Source: Mesobacillus sp. S13 (GTDB lineage: Bacteria > Bacillota > Bacilli > Bacillales > Cytobacillaceae). From it: a stretch of 64,000 nt of DNA. Positions 16,386 to 26,512 of the stretch are shown piece after piece. How positions within the stretch are numbered: the first letter of the stretch is position 1; every line of letters starts with the position of its first letter. The position numbers were made by a program, and so were the translations under genes. The notes beneath the pieces are model-generated. The model was not told the DNA's origin, searched no databases, and saw only the letters and a list, made by a program, of their open reading frames with translations. Location of the stretch: positions 4,483,001 to 4,547,000 of the forward strand of contig NZ_CP084622.1 of NCBI RefSeq assembly GCF_020422885.1. The letters are read 5' to 3'.

Positions 16386-16976
16386 ATGAAGAATATTGTA
16401 ATTTTTGGTTCGGGCGGCCATAGTAAAGTCATCATAGATATAGTAGAAGAGATGGGCATTTACAAGATAGTCGGTTTAATTGATGGTTCTAAAGAGGTGG
16501 GTGCAGAGGTCTTAGGCTATAAAGTTATAGGTGACTTAAATGTTTTAAAAGATTTTGATGAAGACATTTATGGAGGAATAGTGGCCGTAGGGGAATTGGA
16601 GGAGATACCAAACTGTTCAAAGTATCAAGAATATGAGGGATAGTTTTAATTTCACTAATGCAATTCATCCGTCAGCTGTTATTGGCAAAAATGTAACTAT
16701 AGGTGATGGTACCTTAGTAATGGCAAATGCCGTAATTAATCCTGACACTATAGTTGGCAGCCACTGTATCATAAATACCAAATCATCAGTTGATCATGAT
16801 TGCCGGATTGGTGACTATGTAACCGTTTCTCCGGGAGCTACTACCTTTCAATCGGTGAACATAGTGTAGTAGGCGCTGGGTCTACGGTTCTTAAGAATAT
16901 AGATGCCTACACTGTAGCATATGATTCACCAACAAAGGAAATTAGGAAAAGAGTGCCTGGGGATAAATATCTTTAA
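16386..16976 (+). pseudogene. NeuD-family sugar O/N-acetyltransferase, frameshifted
   Basis: The first frame (ATG at 16386 after AAAGGAGGAG) encodes MKNIVIFGSGGHSKVIIDIV, the nucleotide-sugar-binding N-terminal domain. Homology shifts frame near 16630 to SAVIGKNVTIGDGTLVMANA, a left-handed beta-helix with hexapeptide repeats. It shifts again near 16855 to GEHSVVGAGSTVLKNIDAY and ends at TAA 16974-16976. Joined, they make a NeuD/EpsM-like acyltransferase of about 195 residues. Two frameshifts make the gene dead unless the assembly is wrong. An intact homologue lies in the polysaccharide cluster at 30087. Confidence 0.82.
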
Positions 16977-17184
16977 TAATTAAGAGTTACACTGCTAGTT
17001 TACATTTAAATTGAATTTACTTATAAGTTTCCACTGAGATTTAGGGAGGTTCCTCTCGTTAAAAATATCATTACTGATAATTTTAAACACCAGAGCCCTC
17101 CCTTTGTTTCTTAGAAACACGGAATAAATCCCCATGCAAAATCAAGAAAAAACACAGATCGGCACATATCTCACTTCGACATCC

Positions 17185-17212
17185 TAATAAGACGTGAGAA
17201 CCGTCCCCATTT
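17185..17212. repeat. REP-like half element, family 1
   Basis: AAGACGTGAGAACCGTCCCC matches one arm of the family-1 repeat; the second arm is degraded. Confidence 0.5.
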
Positions 17213-17228
17213 AACATAACACACCAAT

Positions 17229-18416
17229 TCAATCATCTTTCTTAGGCAAATTAATAAAAATCATTTTTCTAGCAAGCAGCATTTTCAATGTATACATCGC
17301 TTGGCCATAAACATTTTCATTTTTTATGAATTCTTCTATAATTTTCTTTCTTCTTTGAACGGCTATGAGTTTATCGACTTCGAGTTCTTTGTCTTTTGCC
17401 GGTAAATCTTTTATAGTTTCTTCAAATACTCCGGATATCTCAATCGATGCTGTTACGCCAATTTCAAAATAATTTCTTTCTAAGAAGAAATCACAGAATT
17501 CTATGTCACGAATATTCAACGTAGTCAAATAAGCTGTTGATACGCCTAACTCTTCCATTAATCCTTTTTCCAGGCCAAGTCGCAGTGAAACGACATTATC
17601 ATTACGATCATAGTCAGTTAAGGATACACCTTCCATGATTGAAGAATTATACTTGAGATAATTCTCAGAGTAGGCTGCATTTACTGACCTTCTGCTGAAA
17701 ATGATACTTTCTCCTTGTGCCGATTCCATGAAAATGAATGCATTGATTCCCAGTGAAGTAGTGAAAGCATTATACTTTCTCAATTCATCGACGGTCTTAA
17801 CCTTGGAAATAGGATGGTTTCTCTCTTTCAATTCATTATAAATCGAACGAAATACTCTATGGGTAAAATAATCGGTTTTAAATAGATCTAATTTTACGCA
17901 TGGATTCTCGTGTTCATCTGAACTTTTACGTGAAACAAAGTTATAGACGCCTAGCTTGGAACGATTAAACTTACATCCTTCAGACATGGTAACGAAATGG
18001 CTGGCTACTATATATCGGTGTTTCTCGATCAACTCAACTAAATCAGAAATTTCTGTTCGTTGTGCCAAGTCTTGAAAATCGTCCTTGCCATTAAAAGAAT
18101 GATTTGTATACACTTCAAAACCCGGATCATTTTCTTTCACTTTTGAAAGAAGTTCTGAAGGGAAACTAATATATAATTCTTTATCCGTTAGTTTAGTCTC
18201 AATTGCTGATTTTTCAAAACAAGGGTTTGCGCTACTTAATGTAAGGATATTAAGTTCCTCTAATTCAGTCGTCTGCTTAAGTCTTCTTTGAACCAATTTT
18301 CTTCTTCTAAACTCTTTTATGTATATATATAACTTGTTAAAAACTGCTCCAACTCCGATTAACAATAGATCCCAAATTGGCCCCAAATAATCTTTTATGT
18401 ACGTTAAAACTCCCAA
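17229..18416 (-). CDS. Hypothetical membrane-anchored protein, 395 aa, Nudix-like C-terminal half
   Basis: An N-terminal membrane helix (GPIWDLLLIGVGAVFNKLYI) is followed by a basic stretch and a soluble body. Near residues 240-330 the pattern RLGLEKGLMEELGV and later FFLERNYFEIGVTASIEIS resembles a Nudix fold, but the catalytic Nudix box (GX5EX7REUXEEXGU) is degenerate: the REU part reads KGL and the upstream Glu is missing. If it is Nudix-related it is probably a ligand sensor rather than a hydrolase. It is transcribed alone, in the island just downstream of the polysaccharide cluster terminator. No closer family is recognised. Confidence 0.6.
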   Translation of the reverse strand: MGVLTYIKDYLGPIWDLLLIGVGAVFNKLYIYIKEFRRRKLVQRRLKQTTELEELNILTLSSANPCFEKSAIETKLTDKELYISFPSELLSKVKENDPGFEVYTNHSFNGKDDFQDLAQRTEISDLVELIEKHRYIVASHFVTMSEGCKFNRSKLGVYNFVSRKSSDEHENPCVKLDLFKTDYFTHRVFRSIYNELKERNHPISKVKTVDELRKYNAFTTSLGINAFIFMESAQGESIIFSRRSVNAAYSENYLKYNSSIMEGVSLTDYDRNDNVVSLRLGLEKGLMEELGVSTAYLTTLNIRDIEFCDFFLERNYFEIGVTASIEISGVFEETIKDLPAKDKELEVDKLIAVQRRKKIIEEFIKNENVYGQAMYTLKMLLARKMIFINLPKKDD

Positions 18417-18505
18417 AACAAGCCTCCTGATAAATAAGAGGAAGTTACTAATAGCTCTCCCCCTAGCATACTTCCATCTCTCTCTTGATATTTATGTACA
18501 ACAAA

Positions 18506-18538
18506 AAAGGAGAACTGCATAATGCAAGTTCTCCTTTG
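18506..18538 (-). terminator. Terminator of the polysaccharide cluster
   Basis: AGGAGAACT pairs with AGTTCTCCT around a short loop (18508-18535); on the minus strand it is followed by TTTTTTGTTG. It lies right after the stop of the epimerase gene, the last gene of the cluster. Confidence 0.8.
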
Positions 18539-18545
18539 TAAATTA

Positions 18546-19571
18546 CTATTTCTTCTTATAATACTCCACATACCAATCCGCAAACTTCTGCAATCCTTCT
18601 TCAATTGAAGTCTCAGGCTTAAACCCAACCGCCTGCTGCAGTCGATCTGTTGATGCATAAGTTGCTGGTACATCTCCTAGTTTGATTGGTTCAAAGACTT
18701 TCTCAAACTGAACTTCTCTTCCCAGTGAATTGCTTAATGCCTTCTCCAATGTTTCAATAAAGGTCATCAACTTCTCCGGACTGTTATTACCGATGTTATA
18801 AACCTTATGTGGCACAGTATCCGTTGGAGGATTGGTGATCAACCTCTCAATTCCCACCACAATATCATCAATATAGGTAAAGTCACGGTAAAGGTCGTTT
18901 TCAAAATCACCGTTATTGAAAATCTTTATTGGCTCTCCAGCAAAGTATTTATCTGTAAAGCCAAAGTAAGCCATATCAGGTCTTCCCATTGGTCCGTATA
19001 CAGTGAAGAAACGCAAACCCGTTGCTGGGATCTTATATAGATGGCTATAAGTATGTGCCATCAATTCATTAGACTTTTTAGTTGACGCATAAAGCGAAAC
19101 GGGATTGTCCACAAAGTCAGTCTCTTCAAAAGGAACCTTCTTATTTGCACCATATACAGAGCTGGAGGAAGCATAGACTAAATGATCAACTGGATTGTGT
19201 CTGCATGCCTCAAGGATGTTGTAAAAACCAATAACATTACTCTGGATATACACATCTGGATTTTCAATCGAATACCTTACTCCGGCTTGAGCAGCTAGGT
19301 TTACTACAACATTAGGCTTGTACTCTTCAAAGGTCTTCATTATCATATCCTTGTCAGAAATGTCACCTTTAATAAAAGTAAAATTCTCATAAGGTTCCAA
19401 ATTCCCTAAACGAGTATGTTTGAGGTTTACATCATAGTAGTCATTGACGTTATCAATACCAACCACTTGGCAGCCCTGTTCTAGTAGTTTTCTAGATAAG
19501 TAGTATCCAATAAAACCTGCTGCTCCGGTAATTAAATATGTTTTACTAGGATCAAGAGTTTTGTAATTCAA
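18546..19571 (-). CDS. UDP-glucuronate 4-epimerase-like NAD-dependent epimerase
   Basis: The 341-aa extended short-chain dehydrogenase has the NAD-binding motif TGAAGFIGYYLSRKLL, the active-site YASTK (SLYASTKKSNELMAH) with upstream serine (SSSSVYG), and the LRFFTVYGPMGRPDMA signature typical of UDP-glucuronate 4-epimerases. It would convert UDP-GlcA to UDP-GalA in the cytoplasm. Its ATG overlaps the end of the UDP-glucose dehydrogenase gene by 20 bp, so product and substrate enzymes are coupled: UDP-Glc to UDP-GlcA to UDP-GalA. It is the last gene of the minus-strand cluster. Confidence 0.85.
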   Translation of the reverse strand: MNYKTLDPSKTYLITGAAGFIGYYLSRKLLEQGCQVVGIDNVNDYYDVNLKHTRLGNLEPYENFTFIKGDISDKDMIMKTFEEYKPNVVVNLAAQAGVRYSIENPDVYIQSNVIGFYNILEACRHNPVDHLVYASSSSVYGANKKVPFEETDFVDNPVSLYASTKKSNELMAHTYSHLYKIPATGLRFFTVYGPMGRPDMAYFGFTDKYFAGEPIKIFNNGDFENDLYRDFTYIDDIVVGIERLITNPPTDTVPHKVYNIGNNSPEKLMTFIETLEKALSNSLGREVQFEKVFEPIKLGDVPATYASTDRLQQAVGFKPETSIEEGLQKFADWYVEYYKKK

Positions 19572-20922
19572 GATTCTTCGACTCCTTGACAGCTGTTCTA
19601 ATTGCAGGTTTTCTTCCTATTGAGTGATACTCTACTCCTGCTTCTTGCATTTCCTCTACACGATAAATGTTTCTACCATCATATACTAATGGCGTTCTCA
19701 TTAACTTCTTATAAGTTTCAGGTGTTAATGCTTTCACTTCTCCCCATTCAGTAAAGATAAAGCAGACATTCGCATCTTCTAATGCATGCTCAATATTTGC
19801 AACATACGTGATACTACCTTTTCCGCTTTTACCTTCTGGATGAACTTTAGCAAAATTCTCTGCTCCCACAGGATCATAAGCATAGATATCTGCACCTTGT
19901 TCTAATAATAAAGGCACATTCTCAAGAGATGCTGCCTCTCTTAAATCATCCGTTCCAGGCTTAAAAGTTAATCCTAATACCGCAACCTTAAGACCGTTAA
20001 ATGTAATGAGTCTTTTACTAGCTTTCTTATAAAGAATTGTTTTTTGTTCTTTGTTTACATCTATAGCCGCTTTAACCGTTTTGAGTTCATAACCGTTCTG
20101 TTTAGCAATATACTCAAGTGCTTTTGTATCCTTAGGGAAGCATGATCCACCAAAGCCAATCCCGGCATTTAAGAACTTACTTCCAATACGCTCATCAAAG
20201 CTCATTCCCTTAGCTACATCCTGAATATCCGCTCCAACCAATTCACAAAGATTAGCTATGTCGTTCATATACGAGATTTTTAATGCAAGGAAGTCATTGG
20301 ATGCATATTTTATCATTTCTGCCGATCTTCTATTTACTGAAACAATCGGTAAATGAAACGGTTCATAGATTTTCGTTAATAATTCCTCAGCCCACTTACT
20401 TTCTGTCCCAATAATGATTCGTTCAGCATGAAGAGTATCATGAACTGCAGATCCTTGCGCTAGGAATTCAGGGTTTGATGCTACTTCAACTTTCACATCT
20501 TTGACTAAAAAGTCCTGAATAAACTGTTCCACTTTATCATTCGTTCCAACTGGAACTGTCGATTTAACTACTACTAGACAATCTTTTTCTACAGATTCAG
20601 CAATTTGTCTAGCAACTGTAGCAATGTATGATAAATTTGCAGAACCATCAGGTTGCTCAGGGGTCCCAACACCAATAAAAATTGCATCAGCATCTTTGTA
20701 TGCTGATTTGAAATCCGTTGTATATTCAATTCTTCCAGCAGAATAATTTTTTTTCATCAACTCTTCTAAGCCTGTTTCATAAATTGGAGAAACTCCAGAT
20801 TTCATTAATTCTACTTTTTGTTCATCTATATCGACACAGGTTACTTGATGACCCACTTCAGCAAAACACACACCTGCGACTAAGCCGACGTAACCAGTTC
20901 CTGCTACTACTATTTTGTACAT
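19552..20922 (-). CDS. ugd: UDP-glucose 6-dehydrogenase
   Basis: The 456-aa protein starts MYKIVVAGTGYVGLVAGVCF (Rossmann GxGxxG) after AAAGGAAG. It contains the catalytic cysteine in GFGGSCFPKDTKAL and the C-terminal domain AVLGLTFKPGTDDLREA. Length and motifs are those of Ugd/TuaD enzymes, which oxidise UDP-glucose to UDP-glucuronate with two NAD+. With GalU upstream and the epimerase downstream it supplies uronic acids for the polysaccharide. A GDP-mannose dehydrogenase is less likely given the coupled epimerase. Confidence 0.93.
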   Translation of the reverse strand: MYKIVVAGTGYVGLVAGVCFAEVGHQVTCVDIDEQKVELMKSGVSPIYETGLEELMKKNYSAGRIEYTTDFKSAYKDADAIFIGVGTPEQPDGSANLSYIATVARQIAESVEKDCLVVVKSTVPVGTNDKVEQFIQDFLVKDVKVEVASNPEFLAQGSAVHDTLHAERIIIGTESKWAEELLTKIYEPFHLPIVSVNRRSAEMIKYASNDFLALKISYMNDIANLCELVGADIQDVAKGMSFDERIGSKFLNAGIGFGGSCFPKDTKALEYIAKQNGYELKTVKAAIDVNKEQKTILYKKASKRLITFNGLKVAVLGLTFKPGTDDLREAASLENVPLLLEQGADIYAYDPVGAENFAKVHPEGKSGKGSITYVANIEHALEDANVCFIFTEWGEVKALTPETYKKLMRTPLVYDGRNIYRVEEMQEAGVEYHSIGRKPAIRTAVKESKNLELQNS

Positions 20923-21048
20923 AGATACACTTCCTTTACCTTGTATTTATATTAATATCATTAAAAGTCTGTTATAAATAGCAAAATGTGCCTGCCATAA
21001 ACTTGCTCGGTTTAGCGTATTAACGCTGAAAGTATGACACCTGTATCT

Positions 21049-22308
21049 TTAAACCTCTTTCATCTCTTTCTTGATTTTATAAGACAGTAAATACATTAGT
21101 AAACATACTATCATCTCTGTAATAACTGTGCTCACAGCAGCCCCTACTACTCCAATTACATTTAGTAAAATAATATTCAGAGCGATATTTACAAGTGCTC
21201 CTCCACCTTGTATATATACTTTATAAGATACCATTTTTTCACTAGCAAATATTACACCTAATGAATTCGAAACAAGCCTAAATGGGATAGATAGTATAAG
21301 TACATTTAGCAACATTATAGAGTTAGTAAATTCCATACCATATAATAAAATTATCAAAAATTCACTAATATAATACAGTGCTACCATTATAACTATACCT
21401 AGTAACAAGACATATAGCGTTAGCCGATTTCTTAAAAAATTTATCTTTTTAAAATCTTTATTTGCTATCCATATGTTTACTTTTGGCAATAGATATATTT
21501 GGAATAAAACGCTCGGAAAGACAAAAATCAATGAAATTATTGTAAATGCCGCATTATATATGCCTGTAGAAATTGCACCTAAGAAAATGGTAATCATAAT
21601 AATATCTACCTGATAATACAGCATATATAAAGTACCTTGTATTCCATATGGCCATGCAAACTTTAAGACTGTTTTTATTTTCGGTAATTCTGGATCAGAA
21701 CCTTTATAAGATACATCATTTACATCTACATTAAATTTTTTAATAGCAGTTAAACTATACAATAGTACAAAGAATGCCAGCATTCCGTATGACACTACAA
21801 ATAAATCAAAACTAGAATCTAAAATAAGTAGCGTTAATGTAGAAATCATAAGGATAGAATTCTTTATCATTATATAATATGAAAGTTTTTTGTATTTGTT
21901 AGAAAGTTGGAAACTAGCAATTACTATTGACCCTAACCCTTGAAAGAATAAAAGTGGGAGAAGGGCAATTGATATACTTAGTGAATGTGCTCCTAAAGAA
22001 AAGTAGGGTATCAGAAAATAGAATGGTAAAGATATCCCCGTCAATAAAAGAATACTTAGCAATGTAGGTCTTATCCATCTACTTGCATTACGCTTCTCTA
22101 CTGCAAACCTTCTCAACCAAAAATTACCCAAACCAAACCCAATAATTGACGAGGTAATATTAATTAGAATGATATAAAAGGAGATTGTTCCATAATTTTC
22201 TTGAGTTAGTAATCTAGCAAGTAATACTTGTGCTATAAAGGCAAAAAATGATGATAAACCCTTTGATGAAAATAAATAAAATACTGTTTTAATATGCTTT
22301 AGTAACAT
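21049..22308 (-). CDS. Polysaccharide flippase, Wzx/MOP type
   Basis: The 419-aa product is hydrophobic with about 12 membrane segments and starts MLLKHIKTVFYLFSSKGLSS, the usual N-terminus of O-antigen/EPS flippases. FAWPYGIQGTLYMLYYQVDI is a typical MATE/MOP stretch of the family. It would flip undecaprenyl-linked repeat units across the membrane for polymerisation. The gene is AT-rich, as are the neighbouring repeat-unit genes. Confidence 0.85.
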   Translation of the reverse strand: MLLKHIKTVFYLFSSKGLSSFFAFIAQVLLARLLTQENYGTISFYIILINITSSIIGFGLGNFWLRRFAVEKRNASRWIRPTLLSILLLTGISLPFYFLIPYFSLGAHSLSISIALLPLLFFQGLGSIVIASFQLSNKYKKLSYYIMIKNSILMISTLTLLILDSSFDLFVVSYGMLAFFVLLYSLTAIKKFNVDVNDVSYKGSDPELPKIKTVLKFAWPYGIQGTLYMLYYQVDIIMITIFLGAISTGIYNAAFTIISLIFVFPSVLFQIYLLPKVNIWIANKDFKKINFLRNRLTLYVLLLGIVIMVALYYISEFLIILLYGMEFTNSIMLLNVLILSIPFRLVSNSLGVIFASEKMVSYKVYIQGGGALVNIALNIILLNVIGVVGAAVSTVITEMIVCLLMYLLSYKIKKEMKEV

Positions 22309-22747
22309 TCTGTTTTCACTACCTTCTTAGTGTAAAAGGAAAATTAATTAGACTACATTTTTTTATACAAATCTAAATATATATCCTACGTGTTTATGGT
22401 TTGTTTCAGATACAATGCTTTCTTTTCTATAGACGAATACATTTCTACTATTTATTAGTAAGCTCAACTCTTATGACAGATTTAGAAAGCCTTTTTTAAA
22501 ACCATTGAAATAATTATTTGCAGCCAACTTAGCAAACCTGATCCGATAATTCCTAGAATATTAAATAGGCGTCGCTTGTATGCGACGCACCATAAAAGTA
22601 AGATAATGTAATTTTGCCAAAATCAGAATGTTTTGATACTATAGTAATCAACCTTATTATTAAAGCTGTTTTTTCATATAATAACTAATTCACCGTTTTT
22701 AGTTAATGCCAAAGTAATAATTTATTATAAGGCACTAACATATTAGT
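22309..22747. other. Gap between flippase and pyruvyltransferase genes
   Basis: AT-rich, with no open frame of note. A compact perfect hairpin GCGTCGC-TTGTAT-GCGACGC sits at 22569-22588; without a clear U-tract it is at best a weak terminator or RNA processing site. Confidence 0.45.
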
Positions 22748-23851
22748 TTAAATACTTTTTTCTAATTTCTTTAGTTCTTTAATCATAATATTCTTGAATT
22801 TATCGGGTCTAACTATATTTGGAACTTTATTTACATTAAGAATAGCCTCAAAATTTTCAATGTTATAATCTATATCATTTACATTATATCTATAATCATG
22901 ATTTATAGTATTTAGGAATTCAGTACACTTAGCATGGTATTCAACTAGCATAAATGGTTTTTCTAATGCATATGCTAGGATTCCAGAGTGTAATCTAACA
23001 CCAAATACCAAATCACAATTATTCATTTCTTCTATCATGTGTTTAGTGTTATTTGTGTAATTAACAATTCTTGTTTTAACTTTTTCACAAAAATAATCAT
23101 TAAATTGCTTTGTTATTTCTAAATCTCCATATTTGGGGTTACCATTAAAAACTATAAAAACTAGTTCTTCTATGTTTCTGTGTTTATCTAAAACATTATC
23201 CAAGAAAGATTTTATAGACTCCTCTCTTTTATGTTCGTCTTTTATATCTCCGCCTTTGATGCTTTCATACCGACATAAACTTATAGCTAATTTAATTTTA
23301 TCGGTATCGGAACGTTTCCTATGTTTTGTCAAATCAGGATAAACTTCCTTAATTAAGATTGCGTTATCAAAACAGAAGCTTAATCTTTCGTCAATTTGCA
23401 TTTCTTCCCCAATTTTTTCCGAACTATAATCTCGCACGGAAACAAATTTAAATTTATTAAGTAAGTCCCTTGTTTGATTAAATTCATTACTATTTTTAAA
23501 CGGGCCTAGTGAAGTGCCAATTGTACCAGTCTTATTTGATAAATAAGGGATTTTTCTTAGATAATACTTTAAATCTTTAAAACTCGTTCCTCCGCCAGTA
23601 AATAATGACCCACCAAAATAAATGATCCTTCTAGAAAAAATACAAACTATTAATTCTATAATTCTTCTTAGTAATCCGTTTTTTATTTCTACCTTTATAG
23701 TCTTATTTGAAACATCAGGTAAACTATGTCCAATAAAAACTGGTTTTCTATTTTTCCATATATTATTACATATCCATTCAGCAGTTACTGTAAAAATATC
23801 ATCACCAAGGTTTTTGAATCCATAATACCCTTTAAAGTATATTTTTTTCAT
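22748..23851 (-). CDS. Polysaccharide pyruvyl transferase family protein
   Basis: The 367-aa protein begins MKKIYFKGYYGFKNLGDDIF, the conserved YYGxxNLGDD start of the family, after AAGGAG. It also has the GTSLGPFKN and VFGVRLHSGILAYALEKPF motifs of the C-terminal nucleotide-binding half. Such enzymes move pyruvate from PEP onto a sugar of the repeat unit, giving a negative charge. It stands in the cluster between the flippase and a GT2 gene. The acceptor sugar is unknown. Confidence 0.85.
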   Translation of the reverse strand: MKKIYFKGYYGFKNLGDDIFTVTAEWICNNIWKNRKPVFIGHSLPDVSNKTIKVEIKNGLLRRIIELIVCIFSRRIIYFGGSLFTGGGTSFKDLKYYLRKIPYLSNKTGTIGTSLGPFKNSNEFNQTRDLLNKFKFVSVRDYSSEKIGEEMQIDERLSFCFDNAILIKEVYPDLTKHRKRSDTDKIKLAISLCRYESIKGGDIKDEHKREESIKSFLDNVLDKHRNIEELVFIVFNGNPKYGDLEITKQFNDYFCEKVKTRIVNYTNNTKHMIEEMNNCDLVFGVRLHSGILAYALEKPFMLVEYHAKCTEFLNTINHDYRYNVNDIDYNIENFEAILNVNKVPNIVRPDKFKNIMIKELKKLEKSI

Positions 23852-23956
23852 GCCCTACTCCTTTAACTTATAACTATTTTTATACTGACCTCTTGCACTT
23901 AAAAGGATGACCTTTTATCATAATTAAACTAGTCGGATTTATGACTTTTAGAAGTG

Positions 23957-24979
23957 TTAATGTGAAGGTTTAAACCTGTTAAGTTTTGTAACAATAGGCT
24001 TTATATAAAACAATACATTAATCTTTCCTTTCTTTAATAAAAATAAAGGGATTTTTCTTAATAAAGAAAGCTCTCTATATGATGTTTTATATATTTCGTA
24101 AAAATAGGAATCGGTTTGTATTTCCTTTAAAGTATCTAAAAATTCTTTTTCTTTCCCTGTAATATCTGTTGGAGAATACATAATAATTCCACTTATATTT
24201 TTTAAAACTCTTCTGTTTAATAATTTCATATAATTTTCAGTATCCAATTCCCATTTAGACAAATATTCACGCCTTATTTTGTCTATCGTTTTAAAACCTT
24301 GATAAACATTTGGCTGAAATTTTTTAGTCATACTTGTACTTGAAATTCTATAATTGTATAAAACTTCATCAATGTACTTAATTCTTTTAGCATTTGTTAA
24401 AGGTTCTAGTGTATATAAAACATCGTCACCCATTAAAATAGAAGGATAGTGGCGGACTATATCATTATTAAAGCATTCTTTTTTTATTGCTTTTATCCAC
24501 AAATGATTAAGGCTAGCATCTTGAGTGAATTTTTCATATAATATTTTCTTTTTTCTTCCTTCGAAGATAGTCCCATCTTCAAATACCTTTTCACTTGTGG
24601 AAACAACCCCGCTTGAATTAAAGTAATCTGCTCTAAAAATAAAAATATCTGCTTCATATTGATATGTGTGTTCTTTTATTTTCTCTAATGCGAATTCTTT
24701 CAATTTATCATCTGCATCTAAAAACAGGATATATTCTCCTAGTGCATTATCCACTCCATTGATCCTGGCGTGAAAAGAACCTGCATTTTTTTGATGAATT
24801 ACCCTAATTCTAGGATCCATAGAAGCGTACCTATCAGCAATATTGCCACAAGCATCTGTTGAACCATCATTTACAATGATTAACTGAAAATCTCTTTCAG
24901 TTTGATTTAAAACTGATTCAATACAATCCCCAATATATCTCTCCGAATTATACATCGGAACCACTATGCTAAACAGCAT
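23957..24979 (-). CDS. Family 2 glycosyltransferase
   Basis: The 340-aa protein starts MLFSIVVPMYNSERYIGDCI, followed by IVNDGSTDACG and the DXD-like FLDADDKLK, all typical of GT-A fold GT2 enzymes. There is no membrane helix of the processive synthase type, so it likely adds one sugar to the lipid-linked repeat unit on the inner face of the membrane. RBS GAGGAG precedes the ATG. Donor and linkage cannot be read from sequence. Confidence 0.88.
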   Translation of the reverse strand: MLFSIVVPMYNSERYIGDCIESVLNQTERDFQLIIVNDGSTDACGNIADRYASMDPRIRVIHQKNAGSFHARINGVDNALGEYILFLDADDKLKEFALEKIKEHTYQYEADIFIFRADYFNSSGVVSTSEKVFEDGTIFEGRKKKILYEKFTQDASLNHLWIKAIKKECFNNDIVRHYPSILMGDDVLYTLEPLTNAKRIKYIDEVLYNYRISSTSMTKKFQPNVYQGFKTIDKIRREYLSKWELDTENYMKLLNRRVLKNISGIIMYSPTDITGKEKEFLDTLKEIQTDSYFYEIYKTSYRELSLLRKIPLFLLKKGKINVLFYIKPIVTKLNRFKPSH

Positions 24980-25120
24980 TGTATCACTCCTCTAAACTCT
25001 TTGACACGTAAGAAAAAGTACATCTATGCATTAAAAACAGTTAAATACCCCATTAAAATAGAGGTAATAGGTTAATAAATAATTATTTTTAATTCTCATA
25101 ATGCAAGATTCTCGTAACAC

Positions 25121-26206
25121 TTAATATAATAATTTTAAAGGCTCGTATAACGAGTAAGTGCCAAAAACTAAAAATAGTATAATACTTATAGCAATACAAA
25201 TCATTATCCATATGAACTTAAAGCGGGTGTCCATTTTAATAGAAGGATAAAATAGTATTATAGGTATTAAAAACCAGGCATATCCAGCCAATCTATCTGA
25301 AAAACCAATAAAACCAAATAGTGCATAGATAGTCGCAAATGATATATAAGCTTTTAATATCCACTCAAAAAGAGTATCATTTTTCAGGTAACGTTTGTAA
25401 ACCAATAATCCCCAAATAATCCATACTGCTGTGAACATAAGAAAATCTATGCGATTAACCGCACCGTAAAGAGAAATAAAAGATTCAGATGAATATTTTA
25501 CAACTGCGTCCTCCAATCCCCCACCAAATAGAACTGCTACATTTGTCATTATCTTCTGGTTAATACCTGTAATCATTAATAAAGCACTAATTCCAAAAAC
25601 AATGCATAAAAATTTCAATGAAATATTTAACTTCTTAATGACAAATAGAAGAACACCAATAATAGCTGATACATGGAACAAAAGTGAAATGCCTAAAAAT
25701 ACAAGAGCTTTTTTGTAATGATTTTTCGCCAAGTAAACTATTACAAGAAGTAACAAAGTTATTGCAAAACCCTGACGCAGTACATTTGATAAAAAATTAT
25801 AAAAGTAAAATAAACTTAAATAGCCAAACAAGATCAAAGGTACAAACTCAGGTGAAATAATTTTCTTTAGAGCAACAATAATAATTACTAGTATTATAAG
25901 AACTGTAATAGTCATAAAAAAATATTTGGATGTGCTGATTTGAGATAATACCCATTGATAAGTTACAAATCCCGGTTCCCATCTCACGTATGCAAAAGCT
26001 TCAGGCAATGATAATAGCTTATTTGTTTCATATATACCTAGATATCTAACCATATCGATTCTTAAAGGCATAACTAAAGCAACTATTACTAGGAGACAAA
26101 CAATCAGAAATGTCGTAAAACAGGAAAAAAATTTATTGGCTTTTGAATTTTTCAGCTTCAATTGACTAATAATGACTAAAAAAGCAATTAAAAAATAGTA
26201 AAACAA
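25121..26206 (-). CDS. EpsG/Wzy-like polysaccharide polymerase
   Basis: A very hydrophobic protein of ~361 aa with about 10 membrane segments and the EpsG-family pattern (RIDMVRYLGIYE, FVTYQWVLSQIS, LRQGFAITLLLLVI). The TTG at 26206 is preferred because AAGGA at 26216-26220 lies nine bases upstream; a TTG at 26215 would touch the ribosome binding site. It probably polymerises flipped repeat units outside the membrane. It is the only polymerase candidate in the cluster. Confidence 0.8.
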   Translation of the reverse strand: MFYYFLIAFLVIISQLKLKNSKANKFFSCFTTFLIVCLLVIVALVMPLRIDMVRYLGIYETNKLLSLPEAFAYVRWEPGFVTYQWVLSQISTSKYFFMTITVLIILVIIIVALKKIISPEFVPLILFGYLSLFYFYNFLSNVLRQGFAITLLLLVIVYLAKNHYKKALVFLGISLLFHVSAIIGVLLFVIKKLNISLKFLCIVFGISALLMITGINQKIMTNVAVLFGGGLEDAVVKYSSESFISLYGAVNRIDFLMFTAVWIIWGLLVYKRYLKNDTLFEWILKAYISFATIYALFGFIGFSDRLAGYAWFLIPIILFYPSIKMDTRFKFIWIMICIAISIILFLVFGTYSLYEPLKLLY

Positions 26207-26512
26207 TTTAATCAATCCTTATTTTGTTTTTGGCTAACAAACCAAATATTATTCTCAAAGTATTAACTTTCCTGTTTCTGAAATCTATAAGTAATTTCCA
26301 GTAATATTTAGAAATATCCATTATAAGGATTTTTGTCCTGCCATTATAAAATCAAATTCATTAGAACTAAAATTTATTTAAAGGCACATGTTACTTTTCA
26401 GACAAAGCATATATATCTTATTTGCGAATATTTTCTTTGACTAATAGTAATGGTCCTTCCCAAATATTTAGCTACACTAAATGTTAGTATTACTAGATAT
26501 CACTTCATATAC
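26207..26512. other. AT-rich gap, nothing seen
   Basis: About 300 bases between the polymerase and ATP-grasp genes, without an open frame, clear terminator or repeat. Confidence 0.5.

Noticed and set aside
22569..22588. Intrinsic terminator between flippase and pyruvyltransferase genes
   Set aside because: The hairpin is perfect, but no U-tract follows on the minus strand; kept only as a structural note.
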